Below are positions 52,430 through 61,448 of a stretch of DNA of 64,000 bases, in pieces (within the stretch, counting starts at the first letter, position 1; every line of letters begins with the position of its first letter). The DNA comes from an uncultured Elusimicrobia bacterium (GTDB taxonomy: Bacteria > Elusimicrobiota > Elusimicrobia > Elusimicrobiales > UBA9959), in the NCBI GenBank assembly GCA_903867985.1, contig CAIPTO010000043.1, positions 1 to 64,000 on the forward strand, written 5' to 3'. Made by a program: the position numbers and the translations under genes. The notes under the pieces are model-generated. The model saw nothing but the letters and a program-made list of their open reading frames with translations. It had not been told where the DNA came from and did not search any database.

Positions 52430-53101
52430 TCATTGACCTTCGTGCGATATGAGACCTTTTTCTATTGCCTTTACCACGGCTTCGGTCCTGTTGTTGGCCG
52501 AGAGCTTCTGAAAGATGCTGTTGAGGTGGTTTTTAACGGTCTTGACGCTGCAGTCCAGCGTGGCGGCAATCTCTTTATTGGAGTTTCCCTTGCCGAGAAG
52601 GGACATAACCTTTATCTCTGTGGCGGTAAGGGAGTCGGGGGCGTTTTCGTAGCCGGGCTGTCCCATCTGCCTTAAACCCTGTATAAGCTTTCCCATGATT
52701 GGTTGTGGGATCATCACGCCGTCGGTGGTAAAAGTTTTAAGCGCGTGGACAAGTTCGGAAGCGGGCAGCATTTTCGAAAGGTAACCGTTAGCGCCGGCCT
52801 GTATGGCTTCGGTCACGTGCGCCTCGTCTTCATAGCTGGAGAGGATCAGCACGTTCGTGTTGGGACACTCTTTCCTTATAATGCGCGTAGCCGAAACACC
52901 GTCCATCTGGGGAAGTTTTATGTCCATAAGGATCACGTCAGGCTTTAGTTTTTTTGCCATGGCGACGACTTCCGGACCGTTGGAGGCTTCGCCCACGACG
53001 GTGATGCCTTTTTCGTCCTCCAGCAAATCTTTAATCCCTTCCCTGAAAAGCGTCTGGTCATCCGCGATTAAGACTGTAACTGTTTTTTTAGGGGTAGCCA
53101 T
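52430..53101 (-). CDS. NarL/FixJ-family response regulator
   Basis: The 223-residue protein has an N-terminal receiver domain with phosphoacceptor D60 (DVILMDIKLP) and acidic pocket D14-D15, and a C-terminal LuxR-type helix-turn-helix near 155-215 (LTATEIKVMSLLGKGNSNKEIA, cited in part). It should bind DNA after phosphorylation. It lies upstream of the pilin promoter and downstream of two histidine kinases, so it may control the pilus genes. That link is inferred from position. Confidence 0.92.
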   Translation of the reverse strand: MATPKKTVTVLIADDQTLFREGIKDLLEDEKGITVVGEASNGPEVVAMAKKLKPDVILMDIKLPQMDGVSATRIIRKECPNTNVLILSSYEDEAHVTEAIQAGANGYLSKMLPASELVHALKTFTTDGVMIPQPIMGKLIQGLRQMGQPGYENAPDSLTATEIKVMSLLGKGNSNKEIAATLDCSVKTVKNHLNSIFQKLSANNRTEAVVKAIEKGLISHEGQ

Positions 53102-53236
53102 GCTAAACTCCTTATTTTATAACTCTGTTATACCTATTATACCTGCAGCCTAACCGCCTGCAGCCTATTCACCCGGCAGTTAAGATTATACCTGATTATA
53201 CCGCTCTTTTAAAAATCCGTTTAAAAATTTATCCCG

Positions 53237-54385
53237 TCAGGCCGTCTGGCCGGCTCCCGGCGGCGGCTCCTTGGCGAACGGAATAGTGAATTTAAATGAG
53301 GATCCCTTCCCTACGCCTTCGGATTCCACCCAGATCTTACCCTCATGATTGTGAATTATCTCTTTTGCGATGGAAAGACCGAGGCCGAGCCGCCCGTGCG
53401 GGGACTTGCCGCCGGCCGGCTGATAAAAGCTATGAAAAAGTTTAGTCAGTTCAGCCGGGTCTATACCTTCGCCCGTATCCTTTACGGAAACGCAGACCGA
53501 GTCTTCCAGACGCTCAACGAAAACCGTTATGCTGCCTCCGCGCGAAGTATGCCGGATCGCGTTTTCCAGAAGGTTCATAAGAACCTGGCTTATCCGGCGC
53601 TTATCGGCGCAGACCATCTTAAGGTTCCCTTTATTGATGCTGGTGGCGATAGATATGTTTTTCTGCTGGGCTCTGGCTTTCGGTCCCACCACAATCTCCT
53701 CCACCATCTTATCCATTTCAAAATAATTCTTTTCCATGCGCAGTTTTCCCTGCTCGATGGAGGCCCAGTCCACCAGATCGCCAATAAGGCGTGAGATCTG
53801 GGAGATGCTGGTATTGATAAAACTCATCTTCTTGCCCTGATCTTCATTCGGCGTAATCGTGGCGGCAAGCATCTCAAAGCTTATTTGCAGGGTCATCAGG
53901 GAGTTAGAAAGGTCATGCGAGGCCATGGACATGAATTTAGACTTCATCCCGTTCAGACGGTCCAGCTCCTCGTTGTTGTGCTTGAGCATATCTATGAGAC
54001 GCTTATTCTCCTGCTCGAGGAAAAGCTTTTCTTCAGCCTTCTTTATGGCGCGCCGCAGGTAATTAAAATCCACGGGTTTTATCAGGAAATCGTAAACGGA
54101 TTCCTGGATGGCCTTAACCGCGGTGTCCAGGGAGGCGTGGGCTGTCATCATCAGGATCTGGCTGTCAGTGTTAAGTTTTCGGATATCCTTTATGACCTCG
54201 ATACCGGTCTTATCGGTGAGGTTGAAATCCATGAGTATGATGTGGTAAAAATCGGAAACTACACGTTTCATGGCCTCGGCGCCGGAACTGGCTTCAAAAA
54301 CCTTGTAGCCTTCCATTTCCAGCAGGTCGCGCAGGGTTTCCCGCAGGTGGGCGTCATCATCAACGATCAATATCTTGCTTTCCAT
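53237..54385 (-). CDS. Receiver-histidine kinase hybrid
   Basis: From the ATG at 54385 the protein has 382 residues. A receiver domain comes first (D53 in IILMDFNLT, K103 in LIKPVDF). A coiled linker is followed by a HisKA domain with H157 in MASHDLSNSL and an ATPase domain carrying NLLENAIRHTSRGG and GLGLSIAKEI. It is cytosolic, so it probably receives phosphate from another kinase and passes it on. The order receiver-kinase is the reverse of common hybrid kinases. It lies between the NarL-type regulator and the membrane kinase. Confidence 0.9.
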   Translation of the reverse strand: MESKILIVDDDAHLRETLRDLLEMEGYKVFEASSGAEAMKRVVSDFYHIILMDFNLTDKTGIEVIKDIRKLNTDSQILMMTAHASLDTAVKAIQESVYDFLIKPVDFNYLRRAIKKAEEKLFLEQENKRLIDMLKHNNEELDRLNGMKSKFMSMASHDLSNSLMTLQISFEMLAATITPNEDQGKKMSFINTSISQISRLIGDLVDWASIEQGKLRMEKNYFEMDKMVEEIVVGPKARAQQKNISIATSINKGNLKMVCADKRRISQVLMNLLENAIRHTSRGGSITVFVERLEDSVCVSVKDTGEGIDPAELTKLFHSFYQPAGGKSPHGRLGLGLSIAKEIIHNHEGKIWVESEGVGKGSSFKFTIPFAKEPPPGAGQTA

Positions 54386-54419
54386 AGTATAGTGTGACAG
54401 CGCCGGATCAAAACGGACT

Positions 54420-54500
54420 AACCACAAGCGGCAAAGATGCAAAGAGGCAAAGCCCCTGTCGGGCCAAACTGCTTTACGTCCAAACGGCTTTACATCTTTG
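54420..54500. repeat. Short-period hairpin element, GCAAAGAT family
   Basis: GCAAAGAT, GCAAAGAG and GCAAAGCC units (8-bp period) form the left arm. The right arm, GCTTTACGTCCAAACGGCTT and TACATCTTTG, pairs with it. It is related to the element at 17270-17420 between cell-wall genes. Confidence 0.65.
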
Positions 54501-54515
54501 TTTGGCCTGCCGCGC

Positions 54516-56414
54516 TCACTTATATTGTTGCTTATTTTGATTATTGGTTACAAGCGGGACAAACAGTTTGAAGCAGGTGCCCTTACCAACGACGCTGGTA
54601 ACTTCTACGCGGCCTCTATGCCGGTCGATAATTTTCTTAACTACCGCCAGACCGAGGCCGGTGCCGCGGGCCTTGGTGGTGAAGAAGGGCGCGAAGATCT
54701 TTTCCAGTGTCTCTTTCGGAATGCCGGGGCCGGCGTCCTCGACGTCTATACGAACCATATCCCCAGCCACCTCGGTGCGAACGAAAATCTTGCCGGCCTC
54801 TGGCATGACTTCAATGCCGTTCTTTATCAGGTTCCGGACCGCCTGGGTCATCTCGTCTGTGTCTATATTTACAGTGGGGTTTTCCGGAGCAAGTTTCTTG
54901 ACGAGTTCTATATGCGGCGGGAAAGGATACGACATCATGAGGTCTTCCATATAGGCGTTCAGATGAGTAAGTTTGGGGTTTAGTTCCCTGGTGCGGGCGA
55001 AACCCAGGATCTCGTCAATAATGCCGTTAGCCTGGCGGATTTCTGATTCTATGATGGAGATATGCTTGGTGACTTTCGGGTCCAGCGGATTTGCCGCGGC
55101 GGACGCGTTGAATTTAGTCTTGATGAAGTAAATTGAGTTGTTTATGACCGCGAGAGGGTTCCTGATCTCGTGCCCGACTACTGAGGCCATCTGGCCTATG
55201 GCGGCCAGCCGCTCCTTCTTGATAAGTTCGTCCTGCGCGGACTTAAGCTCGCGCGTACGGGCTTCAACGCGGTTCTCAAGGCTGCGATTAAGCCTTTCCA
55301 GCTCCTCTTTAGCCGACATGATCTCGGCGGTTTTCACCTTCAGAGATTCGCTCATTTGCATAAAAGTATGAGCCAGCTCGCCTATCTCATCGTTTGGCAT
55401 GCTGATGTCCGGCAGGTAATCAAAATCTCCCTCTCCCAGCTTAATAGCGGCTTCGCGCAGCGCGTGTATGGGCTGCGTGATGAACAGTGACACGGCGTAA
55501 CCAAGGATCAGCACAAAAACTGTGACCAGCAGCATCATCCACCGGGTGCGCTTAAGCATCTCATTGGAGGCCGAATAAGCCACGGAAACAGAGCGCTGAA
55601 TGTAAACCACCCAGCCAAGTTCGGAAACCTCCGCGAAAGCGCCGAGGACCTTCTCTCCGGTATCGAGTATGATTTCCCCCCCTCCGGTCTTCGCGTCGTT
55701 CTGAAGCAGGATCTTAAGAATATCGTCCGGGAGCTTGGCGTCCGGCTTATATATTTCCTTAAGATTTGAATGCGCTATCAGGAAGCCATTGGTGTCTATC
55801 ACCGCGGCCTGTGTATGGGTGACCTCGGGAAAGCCCGTTTTCAGGATGCTGGAAAGGCCGGTAAGACTCATCTTGGCGATAAGGACTCCCGTGCCCTGAT
55901 TGGTGGTGGAACTGACGATTTGCACGCCCATGGTTATGGCAGGGTAAGACCCCATGTATTTTTCCAGCCCGCCCACGAACTCGCCGGTTTTCATGACCTT
56001 GCCGAACAGCGCGTCGTTTGAAAAATCGCGCAGCTTGTTGTCGCGCACGAAACGGCCGACGCGCACGGTCTCCTGTCCTCCCGAGTCGATGACGGAAAGC
56101 TCAAGGAACGGGGCGTGCAGCTGCATGACATGATTGATCAGGGCCTGCTGTTTGCCCGCATTCATGGAGGAAAAATCCTCAAGGTGGGCCGCGTCAAAAA
56201 GCACGTTCCGGAAATTGGTAATGTAGCTGGAAACGGTGTCGGAGAAGCCTACGGCCAGGGCTTCCTGATCGCGGGAGATGGCACGGTTAAGAGTCACCTG
56301 GCTCAGGTTCACCAGATAATAGCCGACTATGCCAAGCGGCACCAGCGAGACAATAAGGAACACAAAAAGGAATTTGTAAAAAAGCCGTCCGCGTTTTTTG
56401 GGAGCTTCGGTCAT
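54516..56414 (-). CDS. Membrane sensor histidine kinase (Cache-HAMP-HisKA)
   Basis: The 632-residue kinase has helices at about 12-34 and 292-314 that enclose a Cache-type periplasmic sensor domain (about 40-285). A HAMP domain (312-365), a coiled coil and the HisKA domain with H415 (VVGHEIRNPL) follow. The ATPase domain near 520-625 carries N, G1 and G2 boxes (RNLIKNGIEVMP, VEDAGPGIPKE, TGLGLAVVKKI). It probably starts the phosphorelay of this cluster. A fragment of the 185-bp repeat lies just upstream. Confidence 0.93.
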   Translation of the reverse strand: MTEAPKKRGRLFYKFLFVFLIVSLVPLGIVGYYLVNLSQVTLNRAISRDQEALAVGFSDTVSSYITNFRNVLFDAAHLEDFSSMNAGKQQALINHVMQLHAPFLELSVIDSGGQETVRVGRFVRDNKLRDFSNDALFGKVMKTGEFVGGLEKYMGSYPAITMGVQIVSSTTNQGTGVLIAKMSLTGLSSILKTGFPEVTHTQAAVIDTNGFLIAHSNLKEIYKPDAKLPDDILKILLQNDAKTGGGEIILDTGEKVLGAFAEVSELGWVVYIQRSVSVAYSASNEMLKRTRWMMLLVTVFVLILGYAVSLFITQPIHALREAAIKLGEGDFDYLPDISMPNDEIGELAHTFMQMSESLKVKTAEIMSAKEELERLNRSLENRVEARTRELKSAQDELIKKERLAAIGQMASVVGHEIRNPLAVINNSIYFIKTKFNASAAANPLDPKVTKHISIIESEIRQANGIIDEILGFARTRELNPKLTHLNAYMEDLMMSYPFPPHIELVKKLAPENPTVNIDTDEMTQAVRNLIKNGIEVMPEAGKIFVRTEVAGDMVRIDVEDAGPGIPKETLEKIFAPFFTTKARGTGLGLAVVKKIIDRHRGRVEVTSVVGKGTCFKLFVPLVTNNQNKQQYK

Positions 56415-56480
56415 AAGTCAGTAACCAGTACCCGGCAACCGGCAATTTCGCCGATTACAAATTACCAGGATCAAACACAC

Positions 56481-56522
56481 TTTTCCCCTGCACAGCAGGC
56501 GCCCATCAGGATTCAGGCTAAA
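56481..56522. repeat. Internally deleted copy of the 185-bp repeat
   Basis: The left part (TTTTCCCCTGCACAGCAGGC, then GCCCAT) matches the 5' hairpin of copies A and B; the right part (CAGGATTCAGGCTAA) matches the 3' end. Everything between is missing. The stem CCTGC-aca-GCAGG is perfect here, whereas copy A has one mismatch. Confidence 0.6.
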
Positions 56523-56638
56523 TCGGCAGTGATATTATCGCACAAGTCTGTTTCGAAAATATTGCGAGGCACAATAAACCCGTAATGCTTCCCGATAAGT
56601 TCCGGTTACACGACACTGATTATCGGGGGGCTTTGCGT

Positions 56639-58162
56639 TTACTTCGCCGCGCAGCCGGCGCCGGTCGATCCTTGCGCCGTGACCTTTTCAAAACCCGGAA
56701 TCTTGGCAAGCTCTCCCACTCCAACCGCAAACAGCCTTCCCTCCCACAGGAAAGATGGCGAGGTGGTCATACCGAGATCGGCGGTATATTTAAAATCTTC
56801 CGCCAACAGGGCCTTCCCCGCCTCAAAACCGTCGGCCAGCGCGGTGGGGTTCAGACCGGCTTTTTTGGCCGCTTCTTCCCACTGAGTGGACGTAATGTCT
56901 TTGTTCCTCTCCAAAAGATAGGCGTTAAGCTTGCCCGGAAATTTTGCGCCTATCACCAGCTGGCGGACATCTTCCTCCCACTCCGGAGTGCCATGAAGAC
57001 TCTTAAAGGTGTATTGTCCGTCGGCGCCTTTCTCGGAGTCGCCGATGTAATGTATCTGTATCTTCGCACCCTCCGGCAGCAGCTTTTTATTCAGCGCGTC
57101 TATAATTCCGTTCTCGGCCGTCACGCCGTAAGGGCACTGGGACATAACGAATAACTTCAGCACACCCGGCTCAAGTTTAGCGCCGGCATAAAGCCCTTTG
57201 CGCTGCTTGTCAAAGTAGACCAGATATCCTTTGTGTTCCGTGAACACGCCTGCTTTTATCTCCTGGGCGAGTATGGTCCGCGCGTTCTTGGTATCCTCAA
57301 TGACATAGGCGGGCAGGAAGTTAAGGTCCGGGAAACTGCTCACACGCTCCGGAGAATCGTAATCCAGGATCACGGGCTTTATGCCGGCGAAATACTTGCC
57401 GAACACATCCACCAGGGTATCGCTTTTCTCCACGCCGGAACTTGTAATGATCCAGAACTTGGGAGCGGGCACCCTTGCGGCTGGAGGGGCCGCGGCCGTT
57501 TTCGGCATGGCGACGCGCTTATCTCCGGGCAACTGACTGTTGACCGTCTCAAATAGAGTTAGAAGCCTGGGCCCCCCCTCGTAGGTTTTCCCGTTCACGA
57601 GAACCGCTGTGCCCGTGACGCCGGCTTTCTTTACACGGTCGTACACTTTCCCCATCAACTCATCGCCGCTCTTCGCAACCTTCGCCTCCAGCTCTTCCGG
57701 AGATATGCCGCAGAAAATAGCGGCGTCGCGCCAGCCGTCGGCCCAGGGGCTCAGTGATCTTGCGTTAAGATAACCTGAAAGTTTGGCACCGTAAAATTTT
57801 GCAACAGCGGCTATGCGCATGGACTCGGCTATTTCGGCAGCCCCGCGTTTAGATTCCCATTCGCCTTTATCGTTCCTGGCGAGCAGGGGATATACGCTCA
57901 TCTCCACTGAAGGCAGCCGCCTTCGCACGGCGTCGCCCAGGAAGAACCACTGCCAACCGGCGCCGTCCATGCTCTCGAAAAATATCTCAAGCTTCACTCC
58001 GCTCTTTTGATTGCGGTTTGAGGGCTCACCAGCAACCGGTAAATCCGCAATACTTGTTTTCTGCGCCACGGGGGCGGGGGCCGAACTTCCTCCCGCCGCC
58101 CTGGAAACAGACGCCAGGCACAGGATCGTCAGGATCAGAATGGGCGTATTCAATAACTTCAT
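56639..58162 (-). CDS. Exported thioredoxin-fold protein, three domains, atypical active sites
   Basis: From the ATG at 58162 the protein has 507 residues with a signal peptide (1-22). Three thioredoxin-like regions follow: about 57-210, 232-330 and 335-505. The last resembles DsbA/DSBA-oxidoreductase domains with a helical insert and a cis-Pro-type TTSPSFLW loop. Where DsbA has CxxC, this one has CPYG (C343), so only one cysteine remains; the first region reads MDGAGW and has none. It may bind thiols, reduce by a monothiol mechanism or act as a chaperone. The start overlaps the response-regulator stop as ATGA. Confidence 0.65.
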   Translation of the reverse strand: MKLLNTPILILTILCLASVSRAAGGSSAPAPVAQKTSIADLPVAGEPSNRNQKSGVKLEIFFESMDGAGWQWFFLGDAVRRRLPSVEMSVYPLLARNDKGEWESKRGAAEIAESMRIAAVAKFYGAKLSGYLNARSLSPWADGWRDAAIFCGISPEELEAKVAKSGDELMGKVYDRVKKAGVTGTAVLVNGKTYEGGPRLLTLFETVNSQLPGDKRVAMPKTAAAPPAARVPAPKFWIITSSGVEKSDTLVDVFGKYFAGIKPVILDYDSPERVSSFPDLNFLPAYVIEDTKNARTILAQEIKAGVFTEHKGYLVYFDKQRKGLYAGAKLEPGVLKLFVMSQCPYGVTAENGIIDALNKKLLPEGAKIQIHYIGDSEKGADGQYTFKSLHGTPEWEEDVRQLVIGAKFPGKLNAYLLERNKDITSTQWEEAAKKAGLNPTALADGFEAGKALLAEDFKYTADLGMTTSPSFLWEGRLFAVGVGELAKIPGFEKVTAQGSTGAGCAAK

Positions 58163-58536
58163 TTTCCCTTCCTTGAGAGGAGCTGGCGTATGCGCAGGCA
58201 CAGTTCCTGGATATCGAACGGTTTTGTGAGGTATTCGTCCGCGCCGAGCGAGAAGCCCTGTGTTTTTTCCTCCGCGGAGAGGAACCGGCCTGTCATCATG
58301 ATGAGAATAAAATCCTTAGAGTAGCGTCTCAACTCCTGACAGATCTGAAAGCCGCTGGAATCAGGAAGCTGGATATCCATGATTACAACATCGGGGTTGT
58401 TCTTCTTGGCCGCTTCAATACCGGACTTGGCGTTGCCGGCCTGAAGGCAGGCAAAACCTTCCAGGTCCAGGACCTCGGCCAGGCTTTCCCGCAGATGGGC
58501 GTCGTCATCAATCACCAGAATTTTTTGACCGGACAT
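58159..58536 (-). CDS. Stand-alone receiver domain protein
   Basis: From the ATG at 58536 the protein has 125 residues, a single receiver domain with D10-D12, phosphoacceptor D54 (DVVIMDIQLP) and K104 in YLTKPFD. There is no output domain. It resembles CheY- or Spo0F-type phosphorelay intermediates. Its stop overlaps the start of the thioredoxin-fold gene, so the two are co-translated. The N-terminus is highly similar to that of the receiver-kinase hybrid (ILVxDDDAHLRE-LxxxLxLEG), a likely recent duplication. Confidence 0.88.
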   Translation of the reverse strand: MSGQKILVIDDDAHLRESLAEVLDLEGFACLQAGNAKSGIEAAKKNNPDVVIMDIQLPDSSGFQICQELRRYSKDFILIMMTGRFLSAEEKTQGFSLGADEYLTKPFDIQELCLRIRQLLSRKGK

Positions 58537-58626
58537 AATTTTAAACCCTCCGTAAAACACAGGATTAAGCTGTAAGCGATTCTTACTCCGTACTACCTGA
58601 CTCCCTGCCACCTACTGCTTCTTATT

Positions 58627-59403
58627 TCACTTCCCAGGCACAAGTTTATAGCCCACACAGGGCACGGTGTGCACATACTTAGCCGCCTTCCCCATCTTAG
58701 ACCTGAGGCGGCGAACATGCACATCCACGGTGCGGGGCGAACCAAAATAGTTATACCCCCAGACGCGCTCGATAAGATACGGACGCGAGAGTACGCGGTT
58801 GGGCGAGCTCAGGAACACATACAGCAGATCGAATTCCTTTGCAGTAACCGTTATCTCCTTGTTGGCGATCTTTACGGTGTAACTGGACATATTTATTTCG
58901 ACTTCGTTCAGTTTGAGGACCTCGTCCGGCTGGGTACTTACCGTGCGGCGAACCACAGCCCGGATGCGGGCCATGCTTTCGTGCAGGTCCTGATTGTAAC
59001 TGAGGCACTCATCCGCGCCCAATTGAAAAAAAGCCAACTTATAACTTATCTTAGGCGACTGGTGGGCATTATGGCCTCCGTGAGCGCCATGTCCGTGCTG
59101 AACCAGGCTCTCAAGGGTCAGGCCGGACGGCATGTGCTCAAGATAGGTGTCCGGGGACTCCAGCATGGCAATGACCGGTATGTTTTTGTTCTTGGCGCGA
59201 AGATTTTTAAGGAAGGTAAGCCCTTCTTCGTCCGCAAGGTTCTGTCCGATTATGACCAGATCGAAGGATTTTTCGGCCAACATTCCCATTACTTCCCGCG
59301 ACCGATGGGCGGTCATGACCGAATAACCCTGCCGGTTAAGCATCTCAAGTATAAGCGACGCCCGGGAAAAGTCTTTTGCGGCAAAAATGACGTTAATTTT
59401 CAC
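58627..59403 (-). CDS. OmpR-type regulator with pseudo-receiver and His-rich loop
   Basis: The 258-residue protein has a receiver-like N-terminus (1-150) and a winged-helix DNA-binding domain (about 165-255, with SRPYLIERVWGYNYFGSPRTVDVHV, cited in part). The phosphoacceptor is lost: LVIIGQNLAD has Gly53 where Asp is expected, and the acidic pair near residue 9 reads AAKD. An insert of about 30 residues after beta-4 contains HGHGAHGGHNAH (103-114), a probable metal-binding loop. It should act independently of phosphorylation, perhaps as a metal-responsive regulator. It is first in this set, downstream of a hairpin repeat element. Confidence 0.85.
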   Translation of the reverse strand: MKINVIFAAKDFSRASLILEMLNRQGYSVMTAHRSREVMGMLAEKSFDLVIIGQNLADEEGLTFLKNLRAKNKNIPVIAMLESPDTYLEHMPSGLTLESLVQHGHGAHGGHNAHQSPKISYKLAFFQLGADECLSYNQDLHESMARIRAVVRRTVSTQPDEVLKLNEVEINMSSYTVKIANKEITVTAKEFDLLYVFLSSPNRVLSRPYLIERVWGYNYFGSPRTVDVHVRRLRSKMGKAAKYVHTVPCVGYKLVPGK

Positions 59404-59429
59404 ATTGTCTCCATGCGGCTATTCCAGTT

Positions 59430-59542
59430 ACGCCATAAGCCGTATGCTTTAGGCCATACGCAGAAACCCTATGTTAGGCCTTAAGAACCTCCTTAAAAGC
59501 CTATGGCTTATGGCGGGCGCGGCGCTTTTATGGCTTACGGCT
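59430..59542. repeat. Short-period hairpin element, GCCATAAG/CTTATGGC family
   Basis: The left arm contains GCCATAAGCCGTATGCTTTA and the right arm CCTATGGCTTATGGC and ATGGCTTACGG, the reverse complement type. The arms can pair across AAACCCTATGTTAGGCC. The next bases, TTTTTTTGC-gaca-GCAAAAAAA, form a separate AT-rich hairpin at the end of the small membrane gene. Confidence 0.75.
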
Positions 59543-59567
59543 ATATTTTTTTGCGACAGCAAAAAAA

Positions 59568-59867
59568 TTATTCGTGTTCGTGTATCTCTTCTACGTCGAA
59601 AGAAACGCCTTTCATTCCGAGAACTCCGGTCAGGATATTGTACAGGAAAGATACAAACACCATGAGCGCGGAAACGATCACCACATATAAAAGCGCGAAA
59701 AGGCCTATAGACATCATTTTAGCGCCGATATTCATCGGTTCTATTTGCGGATTGGGAACCACCATAAATGTCACGACTCCGCCCAGCACAGCCAGCGCAA
59801 ACACCACGAGTGGCACCGATGATGTTATGAGCGAAGCGACGCTAATGTTCCTGATTTCAAGTTTCAT
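59568..59867 (-). CDS. Small membrane protein
   Basis: From the ATG at 59867 the protein has 99 residues. Two hydrophobic helices (about 10-36 and 52-75) are joined by a loop with PNPQIEP, and an acidic tail ends FDVEEIHEHE. The pattern resembles small DUF3566-type proteins without being a clear match. It stands alone between repeat elements and the sensor-like gene. I cannot assign a function. Confidence 0.6.
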   Translation of the reverse strand: MKLEIRNISVASLITSSVPLVVFALAVLGGVVTFMVVPNPQIEPMNIGAKMMSIGLFALLYVVIVSALMVFVSFLYNILTGVLGMKGVSFDVEEIHEHE

Positions 59868-60165
59868 GCAAGCCTCCATAATAAAAACGCCGGATAGGCG
59901 CCATCCCCGCTCTTTTGACCGCACATTTAACCCTATTGCCCCGGGCTCAAGTTTAGCGCCCGACACACAGGACAAAAAGGGCGGGGCCTGCGGGGCGCCC
60001 GCCTGGTACTTGTTATTTTAGCAATTATTTTCTGGAAATAAACGACAATGTCACGAAGAAAAGTTCAAGAGTTGCGGGGGGAGGCTGACAGCACTTGTTT
60101 TAAAACTGTTGCAGCTCTGCAACTTGTCAAATTTGCCGGCCGCTGAACTCTTCTGCCGGTTTAAG
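59868..60165. other. Intergenic DNA with no recognised feature
   Basis: About 300 bp between the small membrane gene and the sensor-like gene. GTTGCAG-ctc-TGCAAC forms a hairpin near 60109-60125, and GC-rich runs occur near 59980. No promoter, tRNA or short reading frame was convincing. Confidence 0.4.
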
Positions 60166-61281
60166 CTACATGGTTATACCCGGTTTCGGGTAGAACATTA
60201 TAAGCGTGCGGTTCATCTCTGACATCTCGCCAACGTGCAGAACCTTAACATTCAGGCTCTGATTTCGAAACACTGTCTCCCCCTCAACCGGCTGATTGGG
60301 CGTCTCAAAGGCCTGCCCCACCAGGCGCAGGAGATTCTGCTGCTGGCTGTCAACAACATCCAATAGGTGAATATTTTTGGCGTCCCCGCCTCCGGCGAGC
60401 TCGAAATTTGCGTACAGGATATTATTATTCTCATCGACAACTATTACGTACTCATTCCCCGGAACGATGATGCTTAAAAGGGAGCGCCACCAATTCTGTT
60501 CGGCGTCCTTGTATTTACGGTCCCGGTTCACGATGCCGTCTATTTCAATCTTCATCTTGTTCAGCAGGCGTGCAACAGCATCGGCCAAGTCGCCGATCTC
60601 ATCCTTCTTCGACGGAAAACGCAGATCAAAATTCTTAAGCGAGATGGTCTCAACGCTATCTTTGAGCGTCTCCATAGGCGAGATGATAAAATGATGGAGG
60701 AAGAAGTAAAGGGGCAGGCCCAACAAAAACAGAACACCTATTGCGCCAAAAATATACTTCCGCATCGCAACTCCGATCAGCACGTCGGCGCCGGCCTTGG
60801 ACACCAGGACGTCTATAATACCTATAATCTCGCCACGCACGGAAAATGGGATCGCAATTTCATAAAAAGGCTCTTTTGGAACCTGCCGGACCTTAGGCAG
60901 CTTTGAAAGATACGCCTGGCCGATGGCGTCCGTGGGCGGCGGATAATCCTTCTGAAAATCGGCCCATGCCATACCGATAAAACGCGATTGTTTATGCCAG
61001 CGCACCGTGCCCGCACGGCTCAGATACAGAACGGAAGCGATGCGCTCGTCCTTAACAAGCGACTGCATTATGTCGTACTCTCCGAATGAGATGATCTTGG
61101 GGTTCTTGAGAAGGCCGTTGCGCATTGTGGGGGCGTAGACCCTTACGGTCTCAGTTATATCCTTTTTCAATTTCTCGTCAAAAGTCCACTTAAAAAGGTT
61201 GTAATAGAAAACCCCGCCCAAACAAAGGACATAAATACCGATGCCGGTAAACCAAAGGAGCCATTTAACAGTAAGCCGCAT
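60166..61281 (-). CDS. Membrane sensor with HAMP and PAS-like domains, no kinase
   Basis: From the ATG at 61281 the protein has 371 residues. Membrane helices at about 5-27 and 180-203 enclose a sensor domain. A HAMP domain (about 205-258, with SLKNFDLRFPSKKDEIGDLADAV in part) is followed by a PAS-like region with EYVIVVDENNNILYANF. It has no kinase, cyclase or methyl-accepting domain. It could regulate a separate kinase by direct contact, like the Tad-region kinases nearby. The 5' end has clear hydrophobic start features. Confidence 0.7.
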   Translation of the reverse strand: MRLTVKWLLWFTGIGIYVLCLGGVFYYNLFKWTFDEKLKKDITETVRVYAPTMRNGLLKNPKIISFGEYDIMQSLVKDERIASVLYLSRAGTVRWHKQSRFIGMAWADFQKDYPPPTDAIGQAYLSKLPKVRQVPKEPFYEIAIPFSVRGEIIGIIDVLVSKAGADVLIGVAMRKYIFGAIGVLFLLGLPLYFFLHHFIISPMETLKDSVETISLKNFDLRFPSKKDEIGDLADAVARLLNKMKIEIDGIVNRDRKYKDAEQNWWRSLLSIIVPGNEYVIVVDENNNILYANFELAGGGDAKNIHLLDVVDSQQQNLLRLVGQAFETPNQPVEGETVFRNQSLNVKVLHVGEMSEMNRTLIMFYPKPGITM

Positions 61282-61391
61282 AATAAAACCTTCCAGACTA
61301 TCCGCCATCCACAGTCAACCAGGAACCGTATAAATTTTACATAACAGGCATTTCAAAATTATTGCAAAACAATGAATAAACAACCTCCCCC

Positions 61392-61424
61392 AAAAAACGG
61401 AGCCGCCTGTTAAGCGGCCCCCGA
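61392..61424 (-). terminator. Intrinsic terminator after the TPR gene
   Basis: On the minus strand GGGGCCGC pairs with GCGGCTCC across TTAACAG, followed by GTTTTTT. It lies about 300 bp beyond the TPR gene, past repeat copy B, so the repeat would be transcribed at the 3' end of the Tad mRNA. Confidence 0.65.
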
Positions 61425-61448
61425 CAGAAAACGGTTACGGATAATAAT

